From assembly GCF_001577835.2 (NCBI RefSeq), contig NC_029543.1, forward strand, positions 1,438,199 to 1,502,198: a stretch of DNA of 64,000 nucleotides. Reading direction: 5' to 3'. This document shows, one piece after another, positions 33,485-45,020 of this stretch. A program made the position numbers and the translations under genes. How positions within the stretch are numbered: the stretch's first letter is position 1; every line of letters begins with the position of its first letter. The stretch comes from Coturnix japonica. Lineage: Eukaryota > Chordata > Aves > Galliformes > Phasianidae. The notes beneath the pieces are model-generated. The model was not told where the DNA came from. It did no database searches and saw only the letters and a program-made list of their open reading frames with translations.

Positions 33485-33757
33485 GTTGGCAGCTGGTCCT
33501 CCATGGTGTTCCCAGTGGTGTTCCCAAGGGCTGAGTCTTGGTGCCAGCTTTGTTTTACATTTGGATATTAGGAAGAACTTCTTCATGGACAAGGCAGCCA
33601 ACAGTTGCAACCAGCTGCCAATGGAAGCAGTGGAGCCCAATCTCATACGTTTGATGTGCAAATGTGACACTGAGGGACGGGGCTTAGTGATGGCTCTCGG
33701 TAGGTCATGCAGACTTGGTGATCTTGAAGATCTTTTCCAGCCTCAGTGGTTCCATAC
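33485..33757 (+). mobile_element. CR1 LINE fragment (3' part, internally deleted)
   Basis: Two CR1 signatures are joined. GTGTTCCCAAGGGCTGAGTC near 33517 belongs to the end of the reverse-transcriptase region. GGATATTAGGAAGAACTTCT, the CAGCTGCC...GAAGCAGTGGAG wording, and CTTGGTGATCTTGAAGATC with TTTTCCAGCC belong to the 3' region. The stretch normally between them is missing. Diverged, with no intact coding frame. Confidence 0.8.
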
Positions 33758-33759
33758 AT

Positions 33760-34085
33760 ATGGCACACAAATGCTTTTCCCCACATTGGCACCCTGATCC
33801 ATGACCTTCAGCAGCTCGATGAACTCAAGTTTGTCCCTATCTCATGCCACCTCCTCCTGAGCAGGCAGGGAGCTGCAGGAGGGGGATTATTCAACGCTCA
33901 GCTCCCAGCACTTTAGAGTGCTTTCATCCCTGAAAGCTTCGGCGTGGAAGAAAGGAGAATGGACCGATCCCCCAACAGCACAGTAAGTGCTTTCCTTTTT
34001 TAACAAAGCATCAGAGAGCTGAGAGGGCTGTGGTGGGGGCTCAGCAGCACGACAGCCATCCAGAAACCCACACAGTGTTGGGCAC
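33760..34085. other. Intergenic, nothing recognised
   Basis: Unique sequence between the CR1 fragment and the next AT-rich island. Confidence 0.4.
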
Positions 34086-34089
34086 AACC

Positions 34090-34265
34090 CCTCCCACCAA
34101 AGAGTTATCGGGATTTGACAAACCTTACAAATAAATCTTCCCCTGCTTCCTTTTATAGGGCCTTTCAAGCCGTATCCCCCAGGTTCTCATGGAGGGTAAT
34201 GAACGTGCAACGCGTGCCTTAGAGCTGCTTGAATTATTCATCGGGAATAATATTTGTTGCCCTTT
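34090..34265. promoter_or_regulatory. Candidate regulatory island
   Basis: GAGTTATCGGGATTTGAC, TACAAATAAATC and GCTTGAATTATTCATCGGG with AATAATATTTG. Repeat-free. Confidence 0.35.
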
Positions 34266-34699
34266 TCTTCTGGTGGGGAATCAATGCCTGTTTATGGACC
34301 AGGTTCCCCATTATTGGGGGCATTCACCAAAACTGGGATGTGGGCACAGAGATCCTCACCCATGGGGATTTTGCAGACTGTTGGCTAAGGTGAATGTTGA
34401 CAATGGGATGGGCAGCATTGGACCCAACTTGCCCCACGTTGCCCTCAACAAGCCCCAAAATATCTCCTCACCTCCTCACTCGTTTATTTAAGAGCTTTGG
34501 ATAGATAGAGTGACTTAAGTTTGTCATAAAACTGTTCCAGAGGCATTGAAAGCAGCAGAGCTATTGCAACATGGGCTCCTAGTCTTTATCAGCCCCCACT
34601 TGAAGTGATGGTGAGGAGGTGGCTGTGGCTTGTTGGGTGCTATGGTGTCACTTGAACGGTGGCCCATAGGATGGAGAAGAGCCCTAATGTGGTTTTGAC

Positions 34700-34885
34700 A
34701 GCGAGGCCACCGGTTAAGTGCTCGGTGTGGATATTTTTCCCCCTTCTCTATTGTTTGTTATTGGAAGTTACAAGTAGCTAAAGACCTCCCCAATTATCCG
34801 GGAGCCACTTAAGAGCAATTGAGCACCTGTCACGAGCTGAATGGGCTGCATCGCCCTAATGACAGCAGGGAAGAAAAGACGCAGG
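34700..34885. promoter_or_regulatory. Candidate regulatory island
   Basis: CACCGGTTAAGTGCTCG (grainyhead- and NKX-like), CTATTGTTTGTTATTGG (SOX/forkhead-like), CCAATTATCCGGGAGCC, GAGCAATTGAGCACCTG and CGCCCTAATGAC. Confidence 0.4.
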
Positions 34886-35560
34886 TCAGCAGGGATGGGG
34901 CGATTTACTGCTCTGCAGTGCCAGCTCTGAGCAGGGCTGCAGAACCTGAGAGTTAAAAGGAGGAGAAGAGCTGAGAGATCCCCTATGGGACCCACAGCTG
35001 GAGGTCACCCCTTGCTCCCAGAGCTCTGTATCCCCTTGGATGTGAAGCTGGATGTGCCGTCAGCTGTTCTGCTGGGTGTTGGTGGATAATGATATTAATA
35101 TCATGATGATTCTTTAGGACCTCAGGAAAAATAAGTACCTCTAACAGCAAAACCTGCCATGGTGCAGGCACACGTTGTGAGCCAGGAATGAGCACGTAAG
35201 ACATGAAGGAAAAGAAAGAGGAGATTGCATTCCTCTCTATGAAACAAAGCCTCCAACAAATAAAGCCCAACAGCAGCCTCTGCCCCCAGGTTGTGCCCGA
35301 GGCAGAACTCCAACTGCAAACCACCTGCTTGGGAAGGGTAGGGAAACATGAATGAACATGCATGCAAATGCAAGCACATACAAGCACATGCATGCACATG
35401 GAAGCAGACAAAGCCTATCACCTGCACACGGATCCAGCTTTGGATGCAGCTCCTTGCATCAGGAGCCCTGCACTGTCCCCTGTACCTCATGTGAGAGCCA
35501 CCACCATGATGGGGCCAGGAGGAGGAGGTGGGGCTGAAGGTGGGGGGGGAAGGTGCCAAC
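34886..35560. other. Intergenic, no gene seen
   Basis: A small (GCATGCAAA/CATGCACAT)-type repeat lies at about 35352-35402. Nothing else recognised. Confidence 0.45.
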
Positions 35561-35564
35561 CTGG

Positions 35565-35672
35565 AGAGGCTCATCAATAGAAACATAAAATTAAAATAAT
35601 TTGCGTCAATTCTGCTGAGTGGCTGTTAGGTCTAATTGTTATTGACTCAGCCCTGTAATTATGAAGGCTCGC
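35565..35672. promoter_or_regulatory. Candidate regulatory island
   Basis: GCTCATCAATAGAAAC (ATCAAT 35573-35578), AAAATTAAAATAATTTGCG and GTCTAATTGTTATTGACTC. Confidence 0.4.
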
Positions 35673-36165
35673 ACGGATCTCGGCTGGTGGGGAGGTGGGT
35701 TGGGACCCCCCCCAATCACCATCACGCCCTCAATCACCATCACTGCATCCCCTTTCTCTGGGTTGGGATAAGGATAAGGTTGGGAAGGGGACAGTTGTGA
35801 CCTCGATGGTGCAGTGACCTGTTTGCTGTTTGCTCTGGGAAATTGAGGCTCACACCACCTTAAGCCGCAGTGCTGCCCCCACAAACCCTCTTTGGGTCCT
35901 TTAAAAGCATCCCCAGGGCTCATCTCAGACACGAGCACACAGCAGAACTCAGCCAAGGACACGGTGTGGGCGATAAGAGAGGGGTGGGAGAAAGGAAGGG
36001 GGAGAAGAGATGAACGAGGAGCAAACAGGAATGGGAAGGGATGAGGGGACGGCTCCGCTGAGCCCCCACCAGCACTGCCAGCGCTGTTTGCTCAGTGCAG
36101 CTCTGGGTAATTTTCTCCCCTCCTTCCTCAGGCCTTTGTTTCTGCTGCCAGTACGGACCCCGAGC
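35673..36165. other. Intergenic, nothing recognised
   Basis: Ordinary sequence between two islands. Confidence 0.4.
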
Positions 36166-36169
36166 AGCA

Positions 36170-36255
36170 AAGGAGGCTGATCAATAGGAACACGGTGTTT
36201 GCATGGATCATACATGCGAAGAGCACGTTCCCGGATCAATGCTGAGGTCTCGCAG
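36170..36255. promoter_or_regulatory. Candidate regulatory island
   Basis: GGCTGATCAATAGGAACACG (ATCAAT 36180-36185), TTTGCATGGATCAT and CGGATCAATGCTG; followed by an A/G tract (36255-36310). Confidence 0.4.
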
Positions 36256-36310
36256 AAGGAGAGGAAAGGAAAGGGGAAAAAAAAAAAAAGGAAAAAGAGA
36301 AGAAAAAAAA

Positions 36311-37299
36311 CAAACCCCACGCTGGGATGTGCATCGCCACAGGATGTTACTGTTTCTATGGCAATGGGCTGCTCTCCCACCATCCCGGTCCTGTCAGCAC
36401 CGCAGAGATGGGGTTGGACCCCGTGGTCTGGATGAGGCCGTCGGATGCAATGTGCTGTCATTGCATGGGGACACCCAATGGGGCCATGGGGGAAATCTCA
36501 GCTCCGAGCTGCTCAGTGCAGCCCCAGCTCCATCCCATCACCGCCTCCTTCCCAGAGAATGGGAGGAATGATAGAAAGCACGTCTCTGTGAGCAGAAAGC
36601 ATTGGAGAGCAGCAAGCAGCACCTTAACCTGGCCCAGGGTGTGCACTGCCTGCTTCACTCCCATACAAGGAAACACAGCCCTGGCCATACAGCCCCCAGC
36701 CACCCCATAGAGGCCTGACCATGCCACACCATCCTTCTCGCCCACGCTGAGCTCCACCTGTGGCTCATCAAGCACAGAGGCTGCTATGCAGCAAAACCAG
36801 CCAGTGTCTCTGAGCCAATAAAGTTACCTAAGAGCAATCATTAAGCCCTTACGAGCAATGCAGCCTGCGTGGAGCTGGGGCAGACAGAGTGAAATAAGGC
36901 TGCAGATGCCCTTGCAGAACGCTGCTGACCTTGGTGTGGCAGTGCAGGATTTGGGGATGAGGGCTGCAAGATGGGCTTTTCTAACTGGAGGCACAGGGAT
37001 CGTGATGGGAATTGTGTGCAACCCAGGCTTGGAGCTGCTGGATTCCACCTCCAGCAAGGAAAGGTTTGGGGAGGGTAGTGAGATGGAAGCATGTCTGATC
37101 CTAAATGGATGACAGCATTAATCATAGTGGAAGTCCCCATCCGTTCCATTTCAGGAGCAGCTCCTCAGCATCACTCTAGGCCTGAACTCAAATAGCCATT
37201 CTCCACGAGGGTGAATCCCACCCTTAGTGCTGCTGGAGCAGCCACACAGAGATGGCTTCAATGCATCTCCAGCACCAGCAGCGCTGCACCTGCAATGTC
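36311..37299. other. Intergenic, no gene seen
   Basis: Short TAAAGTTACCTAAGAGCAAT block near 36818 might be regulatory; no gene. Confidence 0.4.
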
Positions 37300-37505
37300 T
37301 GACCACATGTATTTTTAATGAGCAAGGAAGTAAATTGAAAAAGTTGGCTGTGCAGGAATTAGGCCTTTTGGCTGATAGTTTGGGAAGCATCCGTCTCCAT
37401 TGTCTGTAAATTAGTCTTCCACAGGAGAGTAATCAGATGGTTAATGCAGCCGCAAATGAAATCACCCATCATTAACTATTCAAAACAAGAGATCTGGAAG
37501 GGATG
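37300..37505. promoter_or_regulatory. Candidate enhancer island
   Basis: GTATTTTTAATGAGC, GGAATTAGGCC, TGTAAATTAGTC, GAGAGTAATCAGATGG and CATCATTAACTATTC within 200 repeat-free bases. Confidence 0.4.
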
Positions 37506-38035
37506 GGTGCAATAAATCCCACTCCGGTGCCAGGGAAGGGGGGCAGAAGGGTTGGGGTCACCTCCTTAAGGTGGTAATGGGGACAGGGGGGATGGGGATG
37601 GGAAAAGCTGTGCTTTGACAGTGAAGGTTCTCACCTGCCTTGAGAAGTGCATGGAGAAGAGGGATGGCTGCCACAGACCAAAGTGCAGGTGAAGTATTTG
37701 GAGTGAAAATAGAGATAGGGGTCAAAAAAAAGCTGGTTTGGGGTGGAAAAGGGTCTGCTGGGCCCCCTCCCAGCCCCCAGACCTCACAATGAAGGCAGAG
37801 GAGACATATAGGATGGGGCTGGGGAGGACTTTTGGAGACCAGCAATAGAAAACTGCTTGGATTGAAGCTTGGATGATGCTTTGGGAAAGCATGTTGAGAG
37901 GGCAAATAGCTCAATGCTGCCCCTTCTTCCCCCCAAAAGGGAACTTTGGTCTTGCTATATGCACATAGAAAGTGGAGGCCAATATTTCCCTCTTTGAACG
38001 AGGCCAGCACGGAGGGGATGCTCTGTGTACGCCCA
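37506..38035. other. Intergenic, nothing recognised
   Basis: Unique sequence, no exon or transposon recognised. Confidence 0.4.
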
Positions 38036-38039
38036 GGGC

Positions 38040-38300
38040 TGGTGCCCTTAAAGAGTAATCCCTTAAAGATGACTTTATTGCCAGAGAAAGGGAGGAGATG
38101 GAGGGAGTGTGAGAGCCTGCGTGCTGAAGGAGTAAGTTCTTTGTTGCCTAGAGCTTGTTAAATCCATACATTGAAGAGAAGAATAAATAAAAAATCAAAT
38201 CTCGACTTCTGAAAAGCGTTTCTGTGGGGAGCTGCTTCCCTGAATCTTCCAGACCCGGCCTCTGTCAATAAATCAATAGCTGATGCAGGTCGGCTGCAAT
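38040..38300. promoter_or_regulatory. Candidate regulatory island
   Basis: TCAATAAATCAATAGCTGAT (ATCAAT 38272-38277) and AGAATAAATAAAAAATC; AT-rich and repeat-free. Confidence 0.35.
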
Positions 38301-39135
38301 CGGCTGCAGGAGAGCAAGCGTGTGATGGATGGACAGGAGAGAGGCGAATCTAAGAGATAGGGCAGAGGTGATGCTCACCTTGAGCTTTATTGTTTGCCAC
38401 TGCAAGACGAGGTAGTGTGGAGGCATTAACCAAATGCTGACAGCAAACACCCTCTCCCCAAAGCCTTCTTCTGGAGAGCCTGCGGTGCCTCCTCTCTGGC
38501 TTTTACCCTACGTCTTGTGGTCCTCCTTGATGCAAAGGTGGGCGAACCAAGGGGAGAGAAGGAGATCATTGGTGCTCCCAATGGCTGGAACAGAGGGATG
38601 CCCCTCAGTTACCTGGGCAGAGGTACCAAGGGCTGTATTGATTTCCAGGTTTGGCTGCAGAGGGGCTTCCAGTTCTGGTTGCTCTTCCCTCTACTGAATC
38701 CTGGAGGCCTTTAGGACACTCAGCCCATCCCACTTCCAAGAAGCAGGTGCCTATAGGAAGTCTATGAGTAATACCAGGGCGTCTCCCATGCTGAGCTGCC
38801 TCCTCTTCCCTCTAACATCATGACTTACTGAGATGAGAATGTACTGGCCACCCCATACAGCCACCCTTCAAGGGTTACTCCATCTCTCCAAACACTTTGG
38901 ATCTCCACATCCCAGAGACAAGGGGCTCCTGAACACAACAAAGCGCTGCCTTGCCCCTGATTTTGGGCTTTGTATCATCCAGCTCATAGAAAAACAAGAG
39001 AAAACAACAATTTCTCCTCCAGGCTGGTTGGAATCCTTAGAGTTCCTCATATATGCCTTCAGGTCCCCAGTGCAGGTATCAGCCCATCCCATCCTGAATG
39101 CCTCTCCTTATTCATAACCAATGGGAATATCGAAC
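38301..39135. other. Intergenic, no gene seen
   Basis: Unique sequence, no domain in any frame. Confidence 0.4.
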
Positions 39136-39138
39136 GTG

Positions 39139-39490
39139 GGCACTCTGTGGATTGACACAGGACTGTAATGACATGTTCTGATTTCTTCTCCGTTCCTCTC
39201 TTAATCATTGCTAACATCCGATTTGCCTTTTTGACTGCAGCCAAACATCGAGCTGACATTTGCAGAGAACTACCCACATTAGCTCCAAGAGCTCTTCCCT
39301 GAGCACTAATAGCTAATTTGGAGCCCATCGTGGTATGTAGGTAGTTAAGGTTGTTTTCCTCATGTGCATGACTTTGCATTTATCAACACTGTATTTTATC
39401 AGCCCTTTTACTGCCCAATCTCACCCTGCCTTTAGATCCTTTCCCAGTTGTTCTTTGTGTCATCAAGCCTGAATATTTTTTTCCTTACTG
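39139..39490. mobile_element. Ancient LINE-like (CR1-type) repeat relic
   Basis: Contains CATCCGATTTGCCTTTTTGA, GAGCTGACATTTGCAGAGAA, TAATTTGGAGCCCATCGT, TGACTTTGCATTTATCAACA and CTGCCCAATCTCACCC. From memory this series of phrases marks an old interspersed repeat, frequent in turtle and crocodile genomes and usually assigned to CR1/L3-type LINEs. Strongly diverged; no open frame retained. Orientation not assigned. Confidence 0.6.
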
Positions 39491-39855
39491 TTTTATTTCC
39501 TCCTTTTATGCAGTTGACTCAGAGTTGTGTGGCTCAGAGTGGGTCTCAGTGCTGAATCCTGAGTGAAAGTCCTCCGTGAAGGACACACAGAAATGACATC
39601 CAGGCACACAGGGGGGGAACGCAAACACCTTCTCAATCAAGGCTTCATCACCCTATAGGGGAGATCTGATAGATTTCACAGGGTGTATATAAAGAGGGGG
39701 ACCATACCCCAGCCCATCCCATGAATGAAAGCATTCTGACTTCTCCCAGCCTATAAAAGTAGAATATAATAGGTTTTAGGAGCCATCCCAGGGTCTGCAG
39801 GTCCCCAGCACTGAACTTCCATGGGTCTGGGCCCAAAAGGAAAACCTTTAGTCCT
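39491..39855. other. Intergenic, nothing recognised
   Basis: Unique sequence between two repeat or island regions. Confidence 0.4.
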
Positions 39856-39859
39856 GCTT

Positions 39860-40135
39860 TTTCTTCCTAAGCTAAAGCTGTTCAAAACCTCCTATGAAAT
39901 AAAACGGTGGAATATAGAATTAGACTAAAATCTAGTAACTTATTAACTTACTCTGAAGCATTATAGGCATCTTAACCTGGGAAATTAAGTATCATTTGAA
40001 ACATCCTGTGCTGGCAGGTCAAAGTATTTAATTTCAGGCTTTTAAATGGCATTTCCTTCCGCAGCTTTTCCCTGTACGCTTCATTCAAAGTCAACATCAC
40101 TCCTGGTATTTGCCTGATGAAGGAGTGCTCACTGC
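39860..40135. other. AT-rich block, possibly containing another old repeat relic
   Basis: ATAGAATTAGACTAAAATC, ACTTATTAACTTAC and GAAATTAAGTATC, then AAAGTCAACATCACTCCTGG and TATTTGCCTGATGAAGGAG, wording that resembles an old reptile repeat. Either a regulatory island or a worn element. Confidence 0.35.
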
Positions 40136-41015
40136 AAAGGTTTCTGAGCCCTTTCTGCTCATCGTTGCTTTCATTTCCACATCAACTTTGCTCAGATCAA
40201 GCAGCCCAGCTCCCTATTCAAAGCCCAAGGTCTCGAGTCTCAGGAACACTTGCCCAGCTGAGTTTGTCCCTAAACTCCTACCCAGGCATTGATATCTCCC
40301 AATCACCCAGGTTCCAATTAAGAAGCAAGCAGAACACTGAGACTAATATAGAAGCAACAGCCGAGTTTGGAAGCAGCAGATTGATTCACCCCAACATCCT
40401 GCCGAAGGGAATGGGGCTGTACTGCAGAGCCAAGGCTTGGCTCTATCTGGGGGGGACTGATGGCTTGAAGACTCAGCCATGTATGGGAATCAGTGTGGTT
40501 GGTTTGGCCAGAGGAAAGGGACATTTTAAAGGTGGTGCAATGAATCTCACCCACATAACTGGAGATGTGAAGGTATTTCCAGCACTGATAAAGCTGGATC
40601 TGCAGCATGAGGGTCCTTGTAGGATTGTCGCTCATGTAGGCACACCTATGAGTACTGCAGGATGAGGATGACCCCATGGGACTCGTGCATCCTGGAGCAT
40701 CTCTGTCTTGCTGTGGTGTCCCATGGTCTGGGGAAGCACACATGGGGCATCACACTGGGAGTTAAAAAAGCTTTCCTTGCCTTTTCTTGCTCCTTGCACC
40801 AACATCTCTGGGTCAGGTTCCATTACCCAACCAATACTGCTATCCCCTGACCCCAAACAAAACCCCACACCATCCCCTCCTCCTGGCTGTCACCATCCAC
40901 AGCAGCAGATCCCCAGTTTCCCTGCTTCGTCCGGGCTCTGCTGCCTTCCCCATCTCTCCATCCAGTATCTCCCGGCCCCCTCCCTGCTCCTCAGGCTTTG
41001 TCAAAGCACATTTCC
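40136..41015. other. Intergenic, no gene seen
   Basis: Unique sequence; a 182-codon plus frame shows no domain. Confidence 0.4.
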
Positions 41016-41019
41016 CAAT

Positions 41020-41270
41020 TAGAGGATAAAAATATTCCATTCCTGACTCCGCGCGCTATCGATTTTGCCTGTAGCTGTGGAGGGGGTGAGGGCGGGCGCA
41101 CGAGGGGTAGGGAGAGGTGAAGGGCTGTAGGCACGAAGTGCAGCTGCCTCCCCCCTGCCCCTTTATTATTATTGTTATTATTCATCACTGTGAAAAGCAC
41201 CTAGCAAGACTGGTTAGCTCAGCTGACCACCGATAGAGAACAGGGGATCGATACTTAATTGACACAGGCT
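41020..41270. promoter_or_regulatory. Candidate enhancer island
   Basis: CGCGCTATCGATTTTGCC (ATCGAT 41058-41063), GGGGATCGATACTTAATTGA (41247-41252), AAAATATTCC (MEF2/SRF-like) and TATTCATCACTGTG, with an (ATT)n stretch near 41163-41180. Confidence 0.45.
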
Positions 41271-41645
41271 GGGCAACTGGAGCAGGGATTGGAGATGGGG
41301 GAGGCTCCTGCAAGGAGGGAGGGGAAGAGGAGAGAAGGAACAAAAGGCAGGGGAAGGGAGGAGAGGCAAAGAGAGGGTGGGAGGAGCAGGGAAATAATGA
41401 AGGAAGGGGAATAGAGGAGAGGAGGGAAGGAGAGGCGGGAGGACAAAGCCCCTGGGAGCTGCATGGGTGGCTGCAAGGTCCAATGGGGAGTGGGGAGGAG
41501 AGGGACCTGAGAGCTGCATCTGTGTTTGACTGCAAGGTGTGCGCCCTGGAACTGCTTCAAGTGCTTGTGTATCCTCATCATCAAGATGCCCTGGACCAGC
41601 AATGCTGAATTCCACCCTCCAAGGCCAGGATTATGAACTCTCCAA
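41271..41645. repeat. Purine-rich degenerate tract
   Basis: GGGAGGGGAAGAGGAGAG-type sequence at 41300-41440; simple composition, no gene. Confidence 0.55.
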
Positions 41646-41649
41646 GCAA

Positions 41650-41740
41650 AAGGATCATAGAATGGCTAAGTTTGGAAAAGACCTCTAAGATCATCTAGTC
41701 CAATCGTGAGTCCAACCATAAAGCACCCCAACCAGAGCAC
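41650..41740 (-). mobile_element. CR1 LINE 3' end fragment
   Basis: ATCATAGAATGGCTAAGTTT followed by GGAAAAGACCTCTAAGATC, ATCTAGTCCAATCG and TCCAACC is the reverse complement of a CR1 3' end. The element's terminal octamer end lies at the left. Severely 5' truncated. Confidence 0.82.
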
Positions 41741-42895
41741 TGGCTGTGATCTCCTGGCCTCTTATCTCCATTTCCAACACAGTGAGGTGCATCTGCATCT
41801 CCTTCTGCTGGCAGGAAGCATCCCTCCCTTAGCAGCACAGCATGGTGTACAGTGGATTCCTTCTAAACCCCCCAAACCTCTGTCTGACCCTCCTCTACAA
41901 AATGCTTTCCCCACAAAATGTTGGGAAAATGAGCAATTTTGAGCAAGGCTCGACTTATTGGGATATATTTCCCTTTCCTATCTGTCTTCTGGGTCCTCTT
42001 CCTGCCCAGTGAAGACCTGCCATTATGCTGTTATTCCCAGATAACAGAGGGTGGGAACTCTGAGTATGGATGATGGCAATGGTGGTGCAAAGGGCAACTC
42101 ACAGCGTGCAGCAGGAAACCCCTGGAATGGGAAAGTCGCACAGGGGACTTTGCTGGGCCAGAAAAGGGACAGCCACCACATGGCTATACCTTCAAAGCCC
42201 TACAGCTGCCAGCCCATGGGTTGCTCTTCACTTTGAGCCCAGCCAGGCTCTCGGTGGTAGAGGAAGAGCCAGCAGGACTCCTTCCTTGAGCAGAGGGCTC
42301 TTCACCCCAAACTGTAGAGTTAAAGGGATGGCCTTTCCCAAGCCAGAAGACCATTTTGCTCCTTTGTTTTACTCCGGAGCCTTTCATCTCTCTTGGCCAT
42401 CACCTCCAAGAGGACATTCATGCTCAGAATATCTTCAGGACTCTTCCTTCTGCCAACATCCAACCCAATCAGCCTGCTGGCAGCCAGCTGGCCTTGGGCA
42501 GAGCCCAGTGGATCCATTGGCTGCTTCCCAGTGTCTGGAAAGAGGAAGAACCCTCCAGACAACTTGTCCTGCTCCAGAGGTTTCAACCTACAAAGGGTGC
42601 ACCAACCTGGAGACACACATCTACTGATCCTCTTCCCATCTACTGCCCATTGCCTGCAGATGGGAAAGGCAGATATATTTAACTTCTCTTGGCACCAGCC
42701 AAAAAAGCAGACAGCATTGAAGGAAGGAATGAGGTGGTGAGAAAATGGAGCTTTGATTTTATTTGTTCCTTTTGTGAACTCTTAAAGGTACACGCTGGCA
42801 TTTGATCTTTGTTGAGGCATGGGACCCAATGGGCCATGGCACGGGGAACCTCAGGCCAGGACCCGGCCTGTCACTCCTGATCTACAACACGTCAG
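41741..42895. other. Intergenic, no gene seen
   Basis: Overlapping chance frames up to 185 codons without domains. Confidence 0.4.
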
Positions 42896-42899
42896 CCTT

Positions 42900-43335
42900 A
42901 AAAGGATCCTCTCCATGCCCTTAAACAATGTATTACCGCTGTCCATCGTTCCCATTAATGCATAAAAAATCATTAGGTATTTCTATGGAGACCCATCGCC
43001 ATAAACACAGGCTTCCAAATGCACTCCAGCATTAAGAGGCCAAAGTAAACTGAAGGCGATTTCTGCCGTAATCCCCCCTCATCACGCATCCCCATCCCAG
43101 CCCTCCCCCGTCCCCGCTGTCTCTCTTCCCTCGATCAATTTTATGGTGCTTGCCTGGGGTTCATTAATGTTTCCGGAATCTCTTTCTGCCCTGTTTAAAA
43201 ATTCTTAATTAAGCAAGGTTTTTTTGTTTACACTTGAACTAATTACACTTTTAAACCCGACAATAAAACATCAGCTCTGGGCCATTAGGGCCCGCTGCGG
43301 CCGGGCAATTCAGGAACTGCCACGCTTTGCAAGGA
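42900..43335. promoter_or_regulatory. Strong candidate enhancer island
   Basis: CCCATTAATGCATAAAAAATC (HOX/CDX-like), TTCATTAATGTTTCCGG, TTCTTAATTAAGCAAGG, CTTGAACTAATTACAC, ACAATAAAACATC and GGCCATTAGGGCCC in a repeat-free block of about 430 bases. With 31155-31560 it looks the most like a deeply conserved non-coding element. Confidence 0.5.
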
Positions 43336-44915
43336 GATAGGAAGGCCAGAAACGCAGACGTTCTGCCTAGCTTCAGTCAAGAGGACGCCAGGATCTTCAC
43401 CTGGCACGTGGAGATGGGGGACAAGGGTTCGAGCAGCCAGATGTCCCCTTTAGCTCTTCCTTGTTGGCTCCGGATGCGCATCCCCCAGATAAGGGCTGGC
43501 AGAGCGGGTAGCAGCAGACGTATCCTCTCCTGATGCCCATCGTTGTTTGACACGCATGGGTTCTCCATGCTGTCACTCTGGTTTGTCCAATGTAGAGAGG
43601 TCTGAGGGTCATAAAGGATGGAGGTGATGGAGGTCTGGAGAATGGGACCTCATGGAGGACATAGGCCTGTGTGGTTGGGCCTTCTCCAACAGATAGGGAT
43701 GAGCACTTGGGTGTTCTAAAGGAGGTTCTGCTCCATCTCTTTGGTACATCCAAGCACTCGGAATGACCTGATAAAGAACTTCCATCCAGGAGAACCCCCT
43801 GGGGCAGGTCCATCTTGTCCAACGTGACCCGGTGGTGGGAGCACCATATTTCAGGAGCTCAGGAGAGCTTGAGTTGGACTCAACTTCTCAACACCATGAG
43901 TTATTTCTTCCTGGACATTGTCTGCCTTGGGTTTCCCACATCAATACTTGGGGAAAGGAGCTGCTGCAGTGCTGAGTTTTTGGGGTGAAGACCCTTCAAG
44001 CAAGAGGTTGTGGGGCTGGTGGTAGACACAAGGCCACTGGTGGCACCACCACGTGAGCACTCCATGAGCACAGCAGTAAGGAAGAGCCAGAAGCTTTCTT
44101 ACCCCATTCAGCACTGGGAGATTCTGGTCATTGGTTCATCTCAAATCACAGATCTGGCTGTCCAGATGCCATCTCCAGGCTGGTGTTTCCTGCTTTCTTC
44201 CCATCCCATCAATAAATGAGCTCCATTATAGCAGGAAATACAACTGCAATGGGACCACTGAGATGTTTCATAGAGAACAACTTTTATTTTTCTGAAGAAA
44301 TCCATGCACAAATCTTCTGGGGGGAGAATGCTGTAAATCTTGAACGTCTTTGGGAGTCCAATTCTTAAAGAAAGTGACACGGAAGGGAGGAGGAAAACAA
44401 GACTGAAGGGCAAGGTCTGCTCTGCAGGGATGTGGGGTGGGGAGATGGGAGGAGAGGGATGGGATGGGCTTCCTTATAAGAACATCAATGGGAGAGAAGA
44501 CACTTTCTCCTACATCCCCCCCCCCCTTCAACAAATAGGTTGTGAACTGCTGTGGGGCTGAGCTGGAGCCAGCACTTGCAGCACTCGTATCCCTGGGCTG
44601 TGGGGCTCCAAATGGCTGCAGAAGTTTGTAGGATTTGCTTCCTATACCTCACCCCTGCAACCCCAAACAAAATGAGGACATCATTTGGCTCCTCCCTGCC
44701 CCTTGGGCTGGGTCTGAACCCCATAGACCCCCCAGCAGCCCCACCCCTGCACCAGGCTCCCCCCTCTGCCTCCTGCATCCCACCTTTTCCCTCTCCAGTT
44801 TCCTCTCATCACTGCGCTGAGGCCAGGCTGCAGCCTCCTCCCCGTGTTGCTCTGGCCTTGTTTCAATTTTACGAGCTTTTTCTTGCTATAAATATGGTTT
44901 TGAGAGCCCATTTAT
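43336..44915. other. Intergenic, no gene seen
   Basis: Nothing recognised; frames are short and overlapping. Confidence 0.4.
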
Positions 44916-44919
44916 CAGG

Positions 44920-45020
44920 TCCCGCAGCTCTGGAGTCAGCCTGCTGAGCTGCCTATGACAGGTCAAAATTGACTCGTATGATATTAGAATTGCTATTGAT
45001 CCCTTTGGCACCTCGCAACG
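44920..45020. promoter_or_regulatory. Candidate regulatory island
   Basis: GGTCAAAATTGACTCG, TGATATTAGAATTGC and GCTATTGATCCC (ATTGAT 44995-45000). Confidence 0.35.

Noticed and set aside
44030-44052. CTCF-like CCACTGGTGGCACC
   Set aside because: It lacks the AG dinucleotide of the CTCF core at the required position.
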